From assembly GCA_014529385.2 (NCBI GenBank), contig CM043964.1, positions 138,054,029 through 138,118,028 on the forward strand: DNA of 64,000 bases, given 5' to 3'. Position numbers and translations under genes: made by a program. This DNA is from Adiantum capillus-veneris (Eukaryota; Streptophyta; Polypodiopsida; Polypodiales; Pteridaceae). Below the pieces are notes generated by a model. That model saw only the letters and a list, made by a program, of their open reading frames with translations, was not told the DNA's origin and made no database searches. Below, piece by piece: positions 54,346 to 64,000 of the stretch. How positions within the stretch are numbered: position 1 is the first letter of the stretch; each line of letters starts with the position of its first letter.

Positions 54346-55640
54346 ATTCTAAATTCACTCAAGAATCAAAAAGTGAGGGAGTAATTGAAGTGAACCATGC
54401 CCAGTATGTCTTTACAACCCTCACCCATGTGAAAAATCCAAAAAACATAACCTTTTTGGGAGCCATAGAAGTACTAATGGATAGCCTATCATGCTATCAG
54501 CTAGGCCAAGCATCTACCACCTGTCTCGTAGCAAAATTTATGGCTACTATGCAAAAATGATGATGAAGAAGAAGTACAGACCAGAGCTCCAACAATGGCC
54601 ACATGATTGAGGACAAGGTTGGTCAATGTCCCAAAACAAGAGACCACTACCACAGCAAAGGCCACTGAAAGTGACAAAGAGGAAGAGGAGGAGGAGGAAA
54701 CTCCTCTCAAAAGGAAGAAAACTGAGAAAGGAAAAGCTAAGGTGGAACATGAGGAACCAAAAAAGTGACCAAGACCTATAACACCAGTAGAGGAACCAGC
54801 CAAGAAAGCAGCAAGGGTTGAGAGGAAAGCTGCTACTTTTGAGCTTGAAAGATAACTCAAAAGTGACTTTGAAGAGTAATGGAAACTCTCACCCAAAAAA
54901 TTCAAAGTTCCATCCAAGAACCCCATGTATAATCTGCATGATGATCCTATGGTGGGGTTAGAGCATCTCTATCGACAAGAAGAACGCCAAAGGGAGCAGG
55001 TAAAAGCATAATACAAAGAGCAAACAGCACCTAGAGAGGACTCACCACAAGAACAAGTATACACTGAATAACAAAACTTCACTCCTCCAAGAGAGCACCC
55101 ACAACAAGAGGAAAGTGCTCCAAATGCTGAAAATCTAGCAGCATTGACATAACCTACCTAGGAGCCTGAAAAGAAACAAGATGATAAGCCACATGAGGCC
55201 CTCTTCACTGAGGCTCCGGACACACAAACAAATCATCCTGAAGCAAGTCACTCAAGAAACTTGGAAAGTCTAGACGACATTGATGAGTATGCGCATTTTG
55301 CTAATGATGTGGTGGATAAAATGAAGGACGAGATTTATGCTCTCCACTAACAGCTTCACAATTTCTATCAGCGAATGCAGTACTCAAATGATCGGCTCGA
55401 CATTGCCAACACTTTCAATGATGCATACAAAGAAGCAATGGAAATCAAGCACAAGGAACTAATAGAACTAGCTGCGAAGTCCAAAGCGGACTTGGAAGCT
55501 CTAAAAACAAAGGACCAACAACAAATGCAATTGTTTAAAGAAGAAACCACCGCTCTATAGGAATCAACTTCTACACAAAGGTTGTAGATCCAGGTAATTA
55601 TTGTCAATACTCAGCTAGCACAGTTGGAAGCTCGTTGCCA
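54342..55640 (+). pseudogene. Decayed relative: env-position coiled-coil ORF
   Basis: IEVNHAQYVFTTLTHVKNPK and ITFLGAIEVL match residues about 184-213 of the ORF at 9957-7813. The same order follows: an acidic/Lys-rich segment (54640-54850), a Pro/Gln/Glu-rich linker, and a heptad coiled coil (55360-55620: LDIANTFNDAYKEAMEIKHK, ELIELAAKSKADLEALKTKD). About eight stops. It is joined to the integrase fragment by a deletion equal to about 5.8 kb of the 19-kb element, and cut on the right by the truncated chromovirus. Confidence 0.75.
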
Positions 55641-56522
55641 CCTACATGACATAGCTTAGAGGACTCCTTGAAGCCCTCACCTCCAAACACCGCATTGAAT
55701 TGTTGGATAAAGGCCAAGACTTTGTCTGTAGTACCAAAGGTGCCATTGTAGGCAAGGAAAGAGATGTTCTTTCCTCCCTCTTTGAACTTTTTGAGCTTGG
55801 ACGACCTTTTCCAGGCAACATAGGATTTCCTATGGCCTCTTCTTTTGGGTGGTTTGAGAGCTACACCATCACTTTCTTTAGAAGAGGAAGAGTATGAGGA
55901 GGATGGAGAAGAGGGTGACCTCTTTCTTTCCTTTTTCTTCCCTTGTTCCTCCTTTTCTACACCATCACTTTCTTCAGTAGAGGAAGAGGATGAAAAAGAT
56001 GGATAAGAGGGTGACCTCTTTCTCACCTTTTTCTTCTCTTGTTTTCTCTCTTCCCTCTTTGAATTATGGTTTCGTTTAGGGGTGTTGGAGAGCATTTTGA
56101 CCACCGTCTTCCTAGATCCATCTCCATCGAGGTGACAAGAGACTCACTTCTTTCTTGTTCTTTTGGTGGGAGCTCTACCATTGAAACTTGGGTTCTCCTT
56201 TGGGAGGGAGATGCCTCACCAAGTAGTAAGTTTTTGAGCCCTTCGTATGGATCCTCCTCTTCTTCCCTTATCGAAGAGAGACCTCTTTTGGAAATCTCAC
56301 CAGGAGATTTTCTAGGTACTCTCTCTTCTTGGTGGGGAGTTTGGAGAATACCATGGGTGTGCAATTGTTGTAGCACTTCACCTTGGAGGGATGAATTGCC
56401 AGGGTTTGTTGAAGCCTAGAAACAAGATAGTTTACAAGCATAGGGGCATCATTAGTTGCTCTTTCATTAGCAAAATCAAAGCTATCAACATTTGTTTCAA
56501 TCTCTTTTCCCTTGTCAGCCAT
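55641..56522 (-). pseudogene. gag of the truncated chromovirus
   Basis: Starts like the intact copy (DSFDFANERATNDAPMLVNY), with at least two frame changes. It carries the basic Ser/Lys-rich segment in duplicate (VRKRSPSYPSFSSSSSTEES and KERKRSPSSPSSSYSSSSKE) and ends in GTFGTTDKVLAFIQQFNAVF, ESSKLCHV. Confidence 0.8.
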
Positions 56523-56933
56523 ACTAGCAAATATATGTGTAAATTTTTACTTGTACTTTAGCACTTCAAGCCCTAGTTGCTACTCCTCTTTACCTTCAAA
56601 GATAAGCACTCAAGCCTCTATACCGGTGGCTCGAATATTATTAAATGCAAGGAATAGAAGAGAGGGTTTTATAGATCCAAGACAACATCGGTTCTTGTCA
56701 AGCTTCTAATAGCTCAATAATGGTTAAGCCATAGGCAAGCCCCGTAGGACTCCATTATATAAGACCATAGCTCTCCACAATATCCCCGTTAACTACATAA
56801 AGCAGGAGTGCTTCAAGGATGAAAAATCCCTATTCTACTTACTCTTTTGCAATTAAGAACACCAACCATTTGTAGCAATCTTGAGACCTCTCTTCTTGAG
56901 CAAGAAAAGAGAAACCAATAGCACTAATACCAA

Positions 56934-57571
56934 TGTAACATTAATACACTAGTAACTTGTGTGTAGCGGAAACTGATAACATAGTGAGCATTTCATAAAG
57001 AACAAGTTCCTAATGAGCATAGAGAGAGTACTTAATTTGAGAAAGAAACATAGCAATTTACACCTAGCTAGTTTAGCATAGACAATACTTGAAAAGAGAG
57101 AGAAATAGAACAAATGACAATAGTTGAGGACCGGATTTACATGGAGCCGGTCCCCCCTCCAAAAAGGCTTTGTATTATAGCTTCTCCCATCAAAGGAGAC
57201 TTTTGTACAATACAATCTTTGTGTTCCTTGATAAAACTAGTTGGTGCAATGAATATGGAAGCTTCATGCACCAAATTATGCTTGAAAAACACACCTAATG
57301 TCCCTAGCCTCAGTTCCAAGACCTCACACACCTTCAAAAATGGTGAGAGCTAGTAGGGAATGAGGAAATATTGAGAGGAAGAATATGTAATGAGAAAGAA
57401 GTATTCTCCTCACATAATCACTCTAATAGCATAGCTTAGCCTAGTAATTAGCATGGTAGAGGAGATGAGCATCCCATTGAAGCTTGGCTCTTCATAGCCA
57501 AGAGTTGTTGGTGTATGCCTCTACTTCTCAATGCTTGGAGAAGGAGATGGAGTTCTTGCTCAACACATGAG

Positions 57572-57625
<54 letters not shown>

Positions 57626-58473
57626 CAAAATTGGTTAGTGTAAAATGCCAACCTCTCTTTCTCTTCTTGGTCGACCCCTCTTGATTTTTGCTCTTGCTGG
57701 CTTCCCATCAGCTCCTGCAAAGGTTAGCCAATCACAAATTGGAAGCATAACTGATAGCCTTGTGAAATGTGTCCCCCTTTCCCCTTTTGTGAGAGCCTTA
57801 GGCAATTAAATAATTTATTTAAACTCTCATTGGACCTTTTAGTCTTTTGGCCAATAGGAATCAAGTAAGCCAGTGGGCTGTTGGATGCTCATTGGACCCC
57901 TTGGTAGACTGTCCAGAGCTTAAGTTCTATTGGTTATTTATATCAAGAATTTTTAAATTGATTAGACTAATTTTATTCTAGCCTAATTCTCACTGGTCCA
58001 CCTCTATGGCCATCTAATAGGATTTGAGGGGAGATTGGGGGCAACTGGGCTAGGAGCCTGCCATGTGTCCATTCTTCCCTTTGGGGAGAGCTTGGGATTT
58101 TGTGTGTGTGTTTCTCTCTCATCCCCTATCATTAGGGCTCACCCCCTCCTTCCTAGGGATGTGGGAAGACTTTTTAGTCTTCCCATAACCATTCAATAGT
58201 TTCCATCTTTGGACATTGGACTTATTAGTTAGTTTTTGGAACCTTAGTCTATGGAAGACTTAATGGAGCTGAACCTTAGGTATTTTAAGCCCCATTGAAG
58301 CTCATTGATCTTTTGTAGAATGTCTCTCTTTGGATCCCTATTTTTGCTCCTTTGGATCCCTGCTAAGACCGGTCTGACAGTCTTACCAATATTCTAGCTT
58401 TTACTCCCTTGGTACTTCCACATATGAAATGGTCAGTTTAACATGAGAAAATCATTTGGTAGTTTTTATGACA
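56934..58473 (-). repeat. LTR of the truncated chromovirus
   Basis: Shares the end motifs, the TATA-like region, and the hairpin (57128-57153) with the complete copy, but is the most diverged of the four LTRs. Confidence 0.85.
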
Positions 58474-58640
58474 AATGTCATAGGAGAGAGAGATCAATGA
58501 TTTGTGCTGCCAATCTCAGCGAGGATGGTTCCATGATGACGCTGATGAGAAGGAAGATGACGAGTTTGAAGATGATGAAGCCAGTACATCCGTAAAAAAA
58601 CAATTCATTTTGTCTCTTTATTGATTTAGGAGACCATGGG
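58474..58640 (+). pseudogene. Possible tail of the env-position ORF relative
   Basis: Right after the LTR a frame reads CCQSQRGWFHDDADEKEDDE followed by more Glu/Asp, then a stop. It may be the acidic end of the ORF interrupted at 55640; the match is by composition only. Confidence 0.2.
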
Positions 58641-58743
58641 TTAAGATTTATATCAAGCTACTTGTAGAGATCTTTTGGAAGATGATTTATGAACATTTTT
58701 TATATTATATGCTATGAAAAGTTTTTTTTGTATCGCTCATTCA

Positions 58744-58783
<40 letters not shown>

Positions 58784-59739
58784 ATTTTGTAAAGCATGAT
58801 AATTTATGTTAATCAAGTGGGTGTGATTAATTTAATAATAAAATATCTATCATTTTTTGGTACAATTTTTCATGAGAAATAACAAATGCATGCTTTGTAA
58901 ATTTTCAAGAAAATCAATCAAAGCAGTACTCAAATTTGCATATTTTGGCCCTAAATCATTGCACAATAATGTTAGAGGCAATAACAACAATTATAATGTC
59001 TCTCCCTTTCTAACATCCACCTTCACACATTTTCTTCCATTTTTGTGAAGAGTAATGGGTGCAAGTAGCATTTGTGTTGTGCGCAGTGTGGAGGCAGTCC
59101 GAGAGTGCTTCCACTAGTGAAAACTGCTTTGAAGAAGCGCTCCTCTGTTGTGCTCCTTGCTCAACACCCTACATAGCAAGAGAGCTCGTTTCCACCACTA
59201 TGTAAAGACTTTCAAAATATGTGACAAATACATGGATGCAATCGCTCCGATGAAATGCACGTGTGGTATTTGAGGGAAGAATGCAAACCTCTCTATTTTG
59301 TACATGATGCTTGTTTTACATACGGCCCAACATTTATGACATAGTGATTACACGCCTTGTGCAACCTAATTTATCCAATAACAGCCGTTTCATGTTTTAG
59401 TATCATTTTTCGTCCATTTTTTGAAATTTAAAATCTTGTTTTTAAATATTTTTGGCATAAGAAAAACAAAGGGAAATACCCAAATTTGAATGTTCTAGCG
59501 GCAAAGTGGGGCTCGATAATAAGAGAGGTAATGGGGGTGGGAATAACCATACTAATATACACAATAATAATCGGGGTAATCCACTAGTAGTATTCAAAGC
59601 ACAAAAAAATGTGCTCCCAACCCCCTCTCTCTTCTTTAGCCAGCCCATTTTGGACTCTCTCTCTGTCTCTCTACAAACCGTGGTAAAAGGTCACAATAAA
59701 TGTTTTCAAAGTTTCATATTGGTGTAGAACCTTTCAAAT
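58641..59739. other. Unassigned sequence with one (CT)n tract
   Basis: CT microsatellite 58748-58782. Otherwise no supported gene; an Asn-rich phrase at 59510-59580 could be the gag tail of the copia relic that follows. Confidence 0.4.
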
Positions 59740-59742
59740 GTC

Positions 59743-60544
59743 TTGATAATCACTATTGACTTGAGTTTAGATGCATCATTGGCTCTTGATGAGTATTATG
59801 TGCAACATTGGATCATTGACTCAGGCACTAGTTTCCAGGTTACTCCCCATAGGAAATGGTTCTGCAGCTACGCTCATATGCATGGTTCGGTCAAGCTAGG
59901 TGGCTCGTATCAACTTGACATTTGTGGCATTGGAGAAGTGAAATTATGTATGTGTAACAACACTGATTTTATGCTTCGAGGTGTCAAACATGTGCCAAAG
60001 TTGCCTAAGAGCTTAGTGTTAGCCATTTAGCTTGATGGTTTGGGCTATACTACAGGTTTTGGCAATGGTTTGTGGATGATTTTGAAGGGACCATTTGTTA
60101 TTTTGAAGGGCCAAATGTCTAGCTCGTTGTACTTTTTGTATGTCTCTTTTGTGCAAGAGAATTCCATTATGTTGCCAAGCTTCATTCTACAGAGTTGTGG
60201 AATAGCTGGCTTGGTTATATGAGTTAAAAAGGAATGAAATAACTTCATTGTTTGGGCTACTTACTTGTCTTAAACTATTGTAATTTTAGCTTGTTAGAGA
60301 ATTGCATGTATGGAAAATACACTAGGGTTACCTCTTCACCATTGAATAGAGAGTTAGAGAATCCTCTAGATTTAGTACATAGTGATGTATGTGGTCCTAT
60401 GCCACATAAATATTTAGGGGGCATTATATTTCCTAACAACTATAGATGACTCTAATAGGAAAAGTATTCGCTATGTTCCAAAAAGTGTTTACAATGGTAG
60501 AAAACCAATCATGCAAGAATCTGAAGGCTTTGCACACTGACATG
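59743..60544 (+). pseudogene. Relic of a Ty1/copia protease-integrase region
   Basis: 59743-60030 reads WIIDSGTSFQVTPHRKWF (copia protease DSG motif) and LRGVKHVPKLPKSLV, closely parallel to the protease of the downstream element. Then come LVHSDVCGPMPHKYLGG (integrase, about 60377-60427) and MVENQSCKNLKALHTDM up to 60544, where the younger copia element has inserted. Several stops. Confidence 0.8.
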
Positions 60545-60731
60545 TGTTGGGTTAAAGGCCCGTGTGCCCGGCTGCCCGTTGTTCAGCCGCCCATGTACAG
60601 CCATTCATTTACTCATTCATAATAACTATACTCATAACTACACATTGTAGTGTGAGTACCGCCCCGCCACACACTGTGTCTATCTCCTTCTTCGTGTTGG
60701 CTCTCTGTGTGTGTGCTCTCCGATCCCAACA
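60545..60731 (+). repeat. 5' LTR of the copia element
   Basis: 187 bp with inverted ends TGTTGGG...CCCAACA. Short, as usual for many copia lineages. The partner is outside the window; the call rests on the ends plus the PBS. Confidence 0.8.
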
Positions 60732-60733
60732 AG

Positions 60734-60745
60734 TGGTATCAGAGC
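60734..60745 (+). other. Primer-binding site, initiator Met tRNA
   Basis: TGGTATCAGAGC, exact iMet-complementary sequence, two bases after the LTR; typical of Ty1/copia. Confidence 0.92.
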
Positions 60746-61898
60746 TTGGTAGTGAGAGCATTGAGAGCTTCATCATCATTGTTGAGTGTGTTGAAACTTG
60801 CTGCTGTTTCATTGCCATTTTTCGGTTTCGCGCACGCGCGCATTTCTAAAGAGCAGAAGGTTTTTCTGAGCTTGGCATTGGAAGGTTCAGCACTCCGCGA
60901 GTATTTTCAGCAGGTGTCCTGCGGTTTAACCCCCCTTTCGGAGCCATTCGTGCCATTAGAAATCCCATCCGAGCTACAGACTAGGAGCTGCGTTTTTCAG
61001 CTCTCTTTGGTAGTTTTCTGCTGCAAGAGCTTCCATAGCCATTACAGGTGCCATTGTTGTAGTGTCTTCCACTTACGTGAGCCCACAGCTCATTTGAGAG
61101 TGTGTAGCCTCTTCTTGGAGTGGCCTCATACACACAGATAGAGTGGGAGTTTGGCGACATTGTCTTCTTCGACTACAGGTACAGGTACAGGTACGGGTAC
61201 AGGTTACAGGTTACAGGGAGCTTTGGATACAGGTTTCTTCTGTGGTTACAAAACATGTATTTTGACTGTGGGACAGCCATGTATATGGTTGTGGTTTGAG
61301 TGGGAGCTTCTACTCTTCTGGGCAGTCTGTTTATGCGTGTTCTTGAGCTACAGGTTTACATCATCTATGTATGTTGATGGATGTGGATATGGCAGTTTGA
61401 CAGACACTCTTTATGCATGATATTGTGGAGATTTGGTTCACTTATACATAGAGCGGGTTTGCTCTTGCTTGCAGTGTTGCGGTTTGAGTACGGACAGGTA
61501 CTTGGTTGACAGTAGAGATTGGACTTCGTTGAGCTTGTGCATTGGTTATATGCTCACTTGGATCCATTTATGCTCACGGATTTGTGTAAGCTTGGTCAGC
61601 TTATGTCTCTATTGTGGTTATTCAGACATGGAGTATGTTTATGCCTCTATGACAGCTCATTGTTGATGCATTTTGTGGCACGGTTTGCCTAGGCCGGTTG
61701 AGTTACAGGTGTCACGGGTTTATGCATTTTTTTGTGGATTTCTACATACGTTTTTTTTTAAACCATATTATGGGCTGATTTATACTCTATGCGTTTGCTC
61801 TTTGATTGAGCAGCAGGTGTTGTCAGATTTGCAACACTACTTTGTTGTGGCATGTTGTTGGTTGGTTACAGGTTTCTCATTGTTGCATTCTTGTTGTA
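60746..61898 (+). other. Long leader of the copia element
   Basis: 1.15 kb between PBS and gag ATG, unusually long for a copia element. It contains a short repeat of about seven (GG)TACAG-like units (61176-61217) and several short frames with no motif. Confidence 0.6.
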
Positions 61899-63185
61899 AT
61901 GGGCACTAAAGAGGACACAGTTTTCAATATTGAGAAATTGGATGGTGCTAATTTCTCATATTGGAAAGATCAGATTTGGGATGTCTTGGTGCAGAAGAAA
62001 CAGATTCGACCTCTAAAGTTGCAGGGAGTTAAGCCAAAGAACATGGAGAGGGATGATTGGGAGGAGTTGGATGAGATGTGTAGGTCTACCATTAGGCTTT
62101 CCCTTTCAAAGTCTGTTTATTACAATGTGAAAGATGCACAGGGTGGAGCTTATGAGCTATGGCAGCGGATTTGCGATATGTATGATAAGCATTTGGCTGC
62201 TTCTATGGTGTATTGGATTAAAAAGCTTATTGATTTGCGAATGGAGGAAGGTGCTTCCATGAATGCGCATTTGAATGAGTTCAATACAATTTTCAGCCAA
62301 CTTGCTACACAGAAAATTACGTTTGAGGACAATGTAAAAGCTATGTTTTTACTTGTCATGTTGCCTGAGTCATGGGACACATTTAGGACAGCCATATGTA
62401 ACTCGGTTCCTGCGGATGAGTTGACAAGTACTAATGTGGAGTCTAGTCTTCTCACGGAAGAGATTAATCGAAAGAATAATGCAGGTAGTAAGTCTTCTAG
62501 TGCAATGGTTGTCAGAGGCAGGACTATGGACAAGTATAAGTCCAACAGGGGTAAATCTAGAAGCAAGTCCCGTGCAGGCACAAGTAAAAAGGATGTGGAA
62601 TGTTTTCATTGTGGTAGAAAAGGCCATTTCAAAAAGGATTGCTACAAGTGGAAAAGGGAAAATGGAGATGGTAAGAAGAAAGACCATGATGCTAAGGACA
62701 AGCCTAAATCCAATGTCAAGATTGAGGAGTTAAATGCAACACAGGGAGAGTGTAGCTCTCAAAATGACCATGTATGTGCTCCGACTAGTGCTATTAGTGA
62801 AGAGCTTGGTGATGTGTTGCTTGCATCCTATTTTGATGACGCTTTTCTTCTCACTCATGAGAGTAGTATGCCTATGGATTGGATCATTGACAGTGGTGCT
62901 TCTTTTCACGTTACACCTCATAGGTCGTGGTTTCATGACTATGATGCTTCGAGCATAGGTACTGTCAGGATTGCCGATGGGCGTTCTATGCAGATTCATG
63001 GCATTGGAAATATTCATTTGGCTATGCAAAACTCTACTATGTTTGTCTTGCAACGTGTGCGTCATGTGCCAGCTCTTGCAAAAAGCTTGATTAGTGTGGG
63101 TCAGTTGGATTCACTTGGTTTCAATGTATCTTTTGGTGATGGAGGTTGGAAGCTCACTAAGGGCAGCCTTGTTTTGTGTAGCTAG
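61899..63185 (+). CDS. copia gag and protease
   Basis: Starts MGTKEDTVFNIEKLDGANFS at 61899; the longer frame from 61806 only adds a Cys-rich stretch. Gag core (ELWQRICDMYDKHLAASMVY, LLVMLPESWDTFRT), zinc knuckle CFHCGRKGHFKKDC (CX2CX4HX4C) at about 62603-62644. Protease with WIIDSGASFHVTPH at about 62881. Then the usual copia sequence to LISVGQLDSLGF before the frame is lost at 63170-63183, where a TAG ends it. In an intact copy the polyprotein would continue into integrase. Confidence 0.92.
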   Translation: MGTKEDTVFNIEKLDGANFSYWKDQIWDVLVQKKQIRPLKLQGVKPKNMERDDWEELDEMCRSTIRLSLSKSVYYNVKDAQGGAYELWQRICDMYDKHLAASMVYWIKKLIDLRMEEGASMNAHLNEFNTIFSQLATQKITFEDNVKAMFLLVMLPESWDTFRTAICNSVPADELTSTNVESSLLTEEINRKNNAGSKSSSAMVVRGRTMDKYKSNRGKSRSKSRAGTSKKDVECFHCGRKGHFKKDCYKWKRENGDGKKKDHDAKDKPKSNVKIEELNATQGECSSQNDHVCAPTSAISEELGDVLLASYFDDAFLLTHESSMPMDWIIDSGASFHVTPHRSWFHDYDASSIGTVRIADGRSMQIHGIGNIHLAMQNSTMFVLQRVRHVPALAKSLISVGQLDSLGFNVSFGDGGWKLTKGSLVLCS

Positions 63186-63442
63186 TGTGGCTGATCACAT
63201 TGTGGGGATCACTGAGCAACCTCTTGCTTCTTTATGGCATCAGCGTTTGGGGCATATGTCACTGAAAGGTTTGAAGTTGTTGGCACGTGCGGATTACATT
63301 CCCGTTTCAGATTTTGGTGGTTTTGAGTTTTGTTAGCATTGCCTTTATGGTCGACATGCTCGGTCTTCTCATAAGAAAAGTGTTCCACACAGATCTTTGG
63401 AAAAGCTAGCTTTGGTGCATAGTGATGTATGTGGGCCGATAT
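63166..63442 (+). pseudogene. copia integrase N-terminus, next frame
   Basis: Zinc-binding GAG-pre-integrase region: SLWHQRLGHMSLKGLK, then FC-stop-HCLYGRHARSSHKKSV with a TAG at 63334-63336 between the two Cys, and LVHSDVCGPI (first catalytic Asp). Frame lost at about 63440 with a few residues missing. Confidence 0.85.
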
Positions 63443-64000
63443 GGAGGTGCTATGTACTTTGTTACGTTCATTGATGATGCTAGCAGGAAGGTATGGGCAT
63501 ACCCCATTCGTAAGAAGGATATGGTGTTTGATATATTTAAGCAATGGTTGGCTCTTGTCGAGAACCAATCAGGTTGTAAGTTGAAGTGCTTACGTACGGA
63601 CAATGGGGGTGAATTTATGTCTCATGCTTTCACAACATTATGTGTTGAGAAGGGTATACGGCGGGAGCTTAGTGCTCCCTATACACCTCCTCAAAATGGT
63701 GTGGCAGAGCGCATGAACAGGACTATACAGGAAAAAGTTCGTAGTATGCTTTCTATGGCTGGTTTGTCAAATGGATTTTGGGCTGAAGCTGTTGCCACTT
63801 CTGTGCATTTGATAAATCGTTCACCTAGTGTTCCTTTGGGCTTCAAAGTGCCTGAAGAGGTATGGACAGGTTTGCCACCTTCGTATGGTCACCTTCGTGT
63901 TTTTGGCTGTGAAGCTTATGTACATGTACCTAAGGCAAAACGCAGCAAATTGGATCCAAAGAGCAAGAGATGTATCTTCTTGGGTTATGGTAGCTCTGGT
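63443..64000 (+). CDS. copia integrase core, cut by window end
   Basis: Open to the right edge: GGAMYFVTFIDDASRKVWAY, CLRTDNGGEF (second Asp), TPPQNGVAERMNRT (catalytic Glu, 35 residues after the Asp), then SVHLINRSPSVPL and VFGCEAYVHVPKAKRSKLDP. RT would follow outside the window. Confidence 0.93.

Larger units (their letters stand above)
55641..58473 (-). mobile_element. Truncated chromovirus: 5' LTR plus gag start
   Basis: LTR 56934-58473 (1,540 bp, TGTAACAT...TTATGACA), decayed iMet-type PBS at 56921-56932 (minus-strand TGGTATTAGTGC, two mismatches), leader 56523-56920, then gag to 55641, where homology ends in the capsid core. The 3' half of the element and the 3' LTR are missing. The LTR has a (GT)26 tract (57572-57623) at the place where its relatives have GA. 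Confidence 0.85.
60545..64000 (+). mobile_element. Ty1/copia element, 3' part beyond the window
   Basis: 5' LTR 60545-60731, PBS 60734-60745, gag-protease and integrase on the plus strand, continuing past the right edge. It interrupts the integrase of the older copia relic. The 5 bases before it are ACATG, to be looked for after its 3' LTR. Confidence 0.9.

Overview
The window is nuclear DNA from a land plant. It consists almost entirely of nested LTR retrotransposons, their relics and long dinucleotide microsatellites. The evidence is Ty3/gypsy elements of two kinds (one with a primer-binding site matching plant tRNA-Asp, one chromovirus with a C-terminal chromodomain and an iMet-type primer site), Ty1/copia elements, and dense (GA)n/(CT)n and (GT)n/(CA)n tracts. 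I could not fix the plant lineage. I see no rRNA or tRNA gene, no CRISPR array and no convincing host protein gene.

Layout: 1-3108 (-) decayed gypsy gag running off the left edge. 3109-5799: tandem repeats, microsatellites and an unidentified decayed coding stretch. 5805-24849 (-): a structurally complete 19,045-bp gypsy element, with 942-bp LTRs, a CCTGC target duplication, PBS, polypurine tract, gag-protease-RT-RNase H-integrase, a second protease ORF after integrase, and a very long coiled-coil ORF in the env position. 24855-28229: unidentified relics and microsatellites. 28230-36570 (-): a complete 8.3-kb chromovirus (AAAGC target duplication), apparently inserted into the leader of an older element whose decayed PBS and LTR follow at 36841-37600. 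37779-43240: decayed unidentified coding sequence and a 4-kb inverted-repeat structure filled with microsatellites. 43240-49495: mostly unassigned. 49495-55640 (+): a decayed relative of the 19-kb element, interrupted by a solo chromovirus LTR (52413-54000) and cut by a truncated chromovirus (55641-58473, -). 59740-60544 (+): copia relic, into whose integrase region a younger copia element (60545 to window end, +) has inserted.

The most unusual object is the 19-kb element. Its two long non-coding stretches (PBS to gag, and pol to env-position ORF) carry nine copies of a 24-bp palindrome with similar spacing in both places. Its pol contains an exact 126-residue tandem duplication of the linker plus HHCC zinc module in front of the integrase core. 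It has two retropepsin-type domains, one before RT and one after integrase. Its env-position frame is open for about 1,060 codons except for one TAA. The decayed relative on the other strand keeps the zinc-module duplication and the env-position ORF, so these belong to the family and are not accidents of one copy. Many small frame breaks occur in elements whose LTRs differ by only 1-2%. They may be real lesions or uncorrected indels in the sequence.
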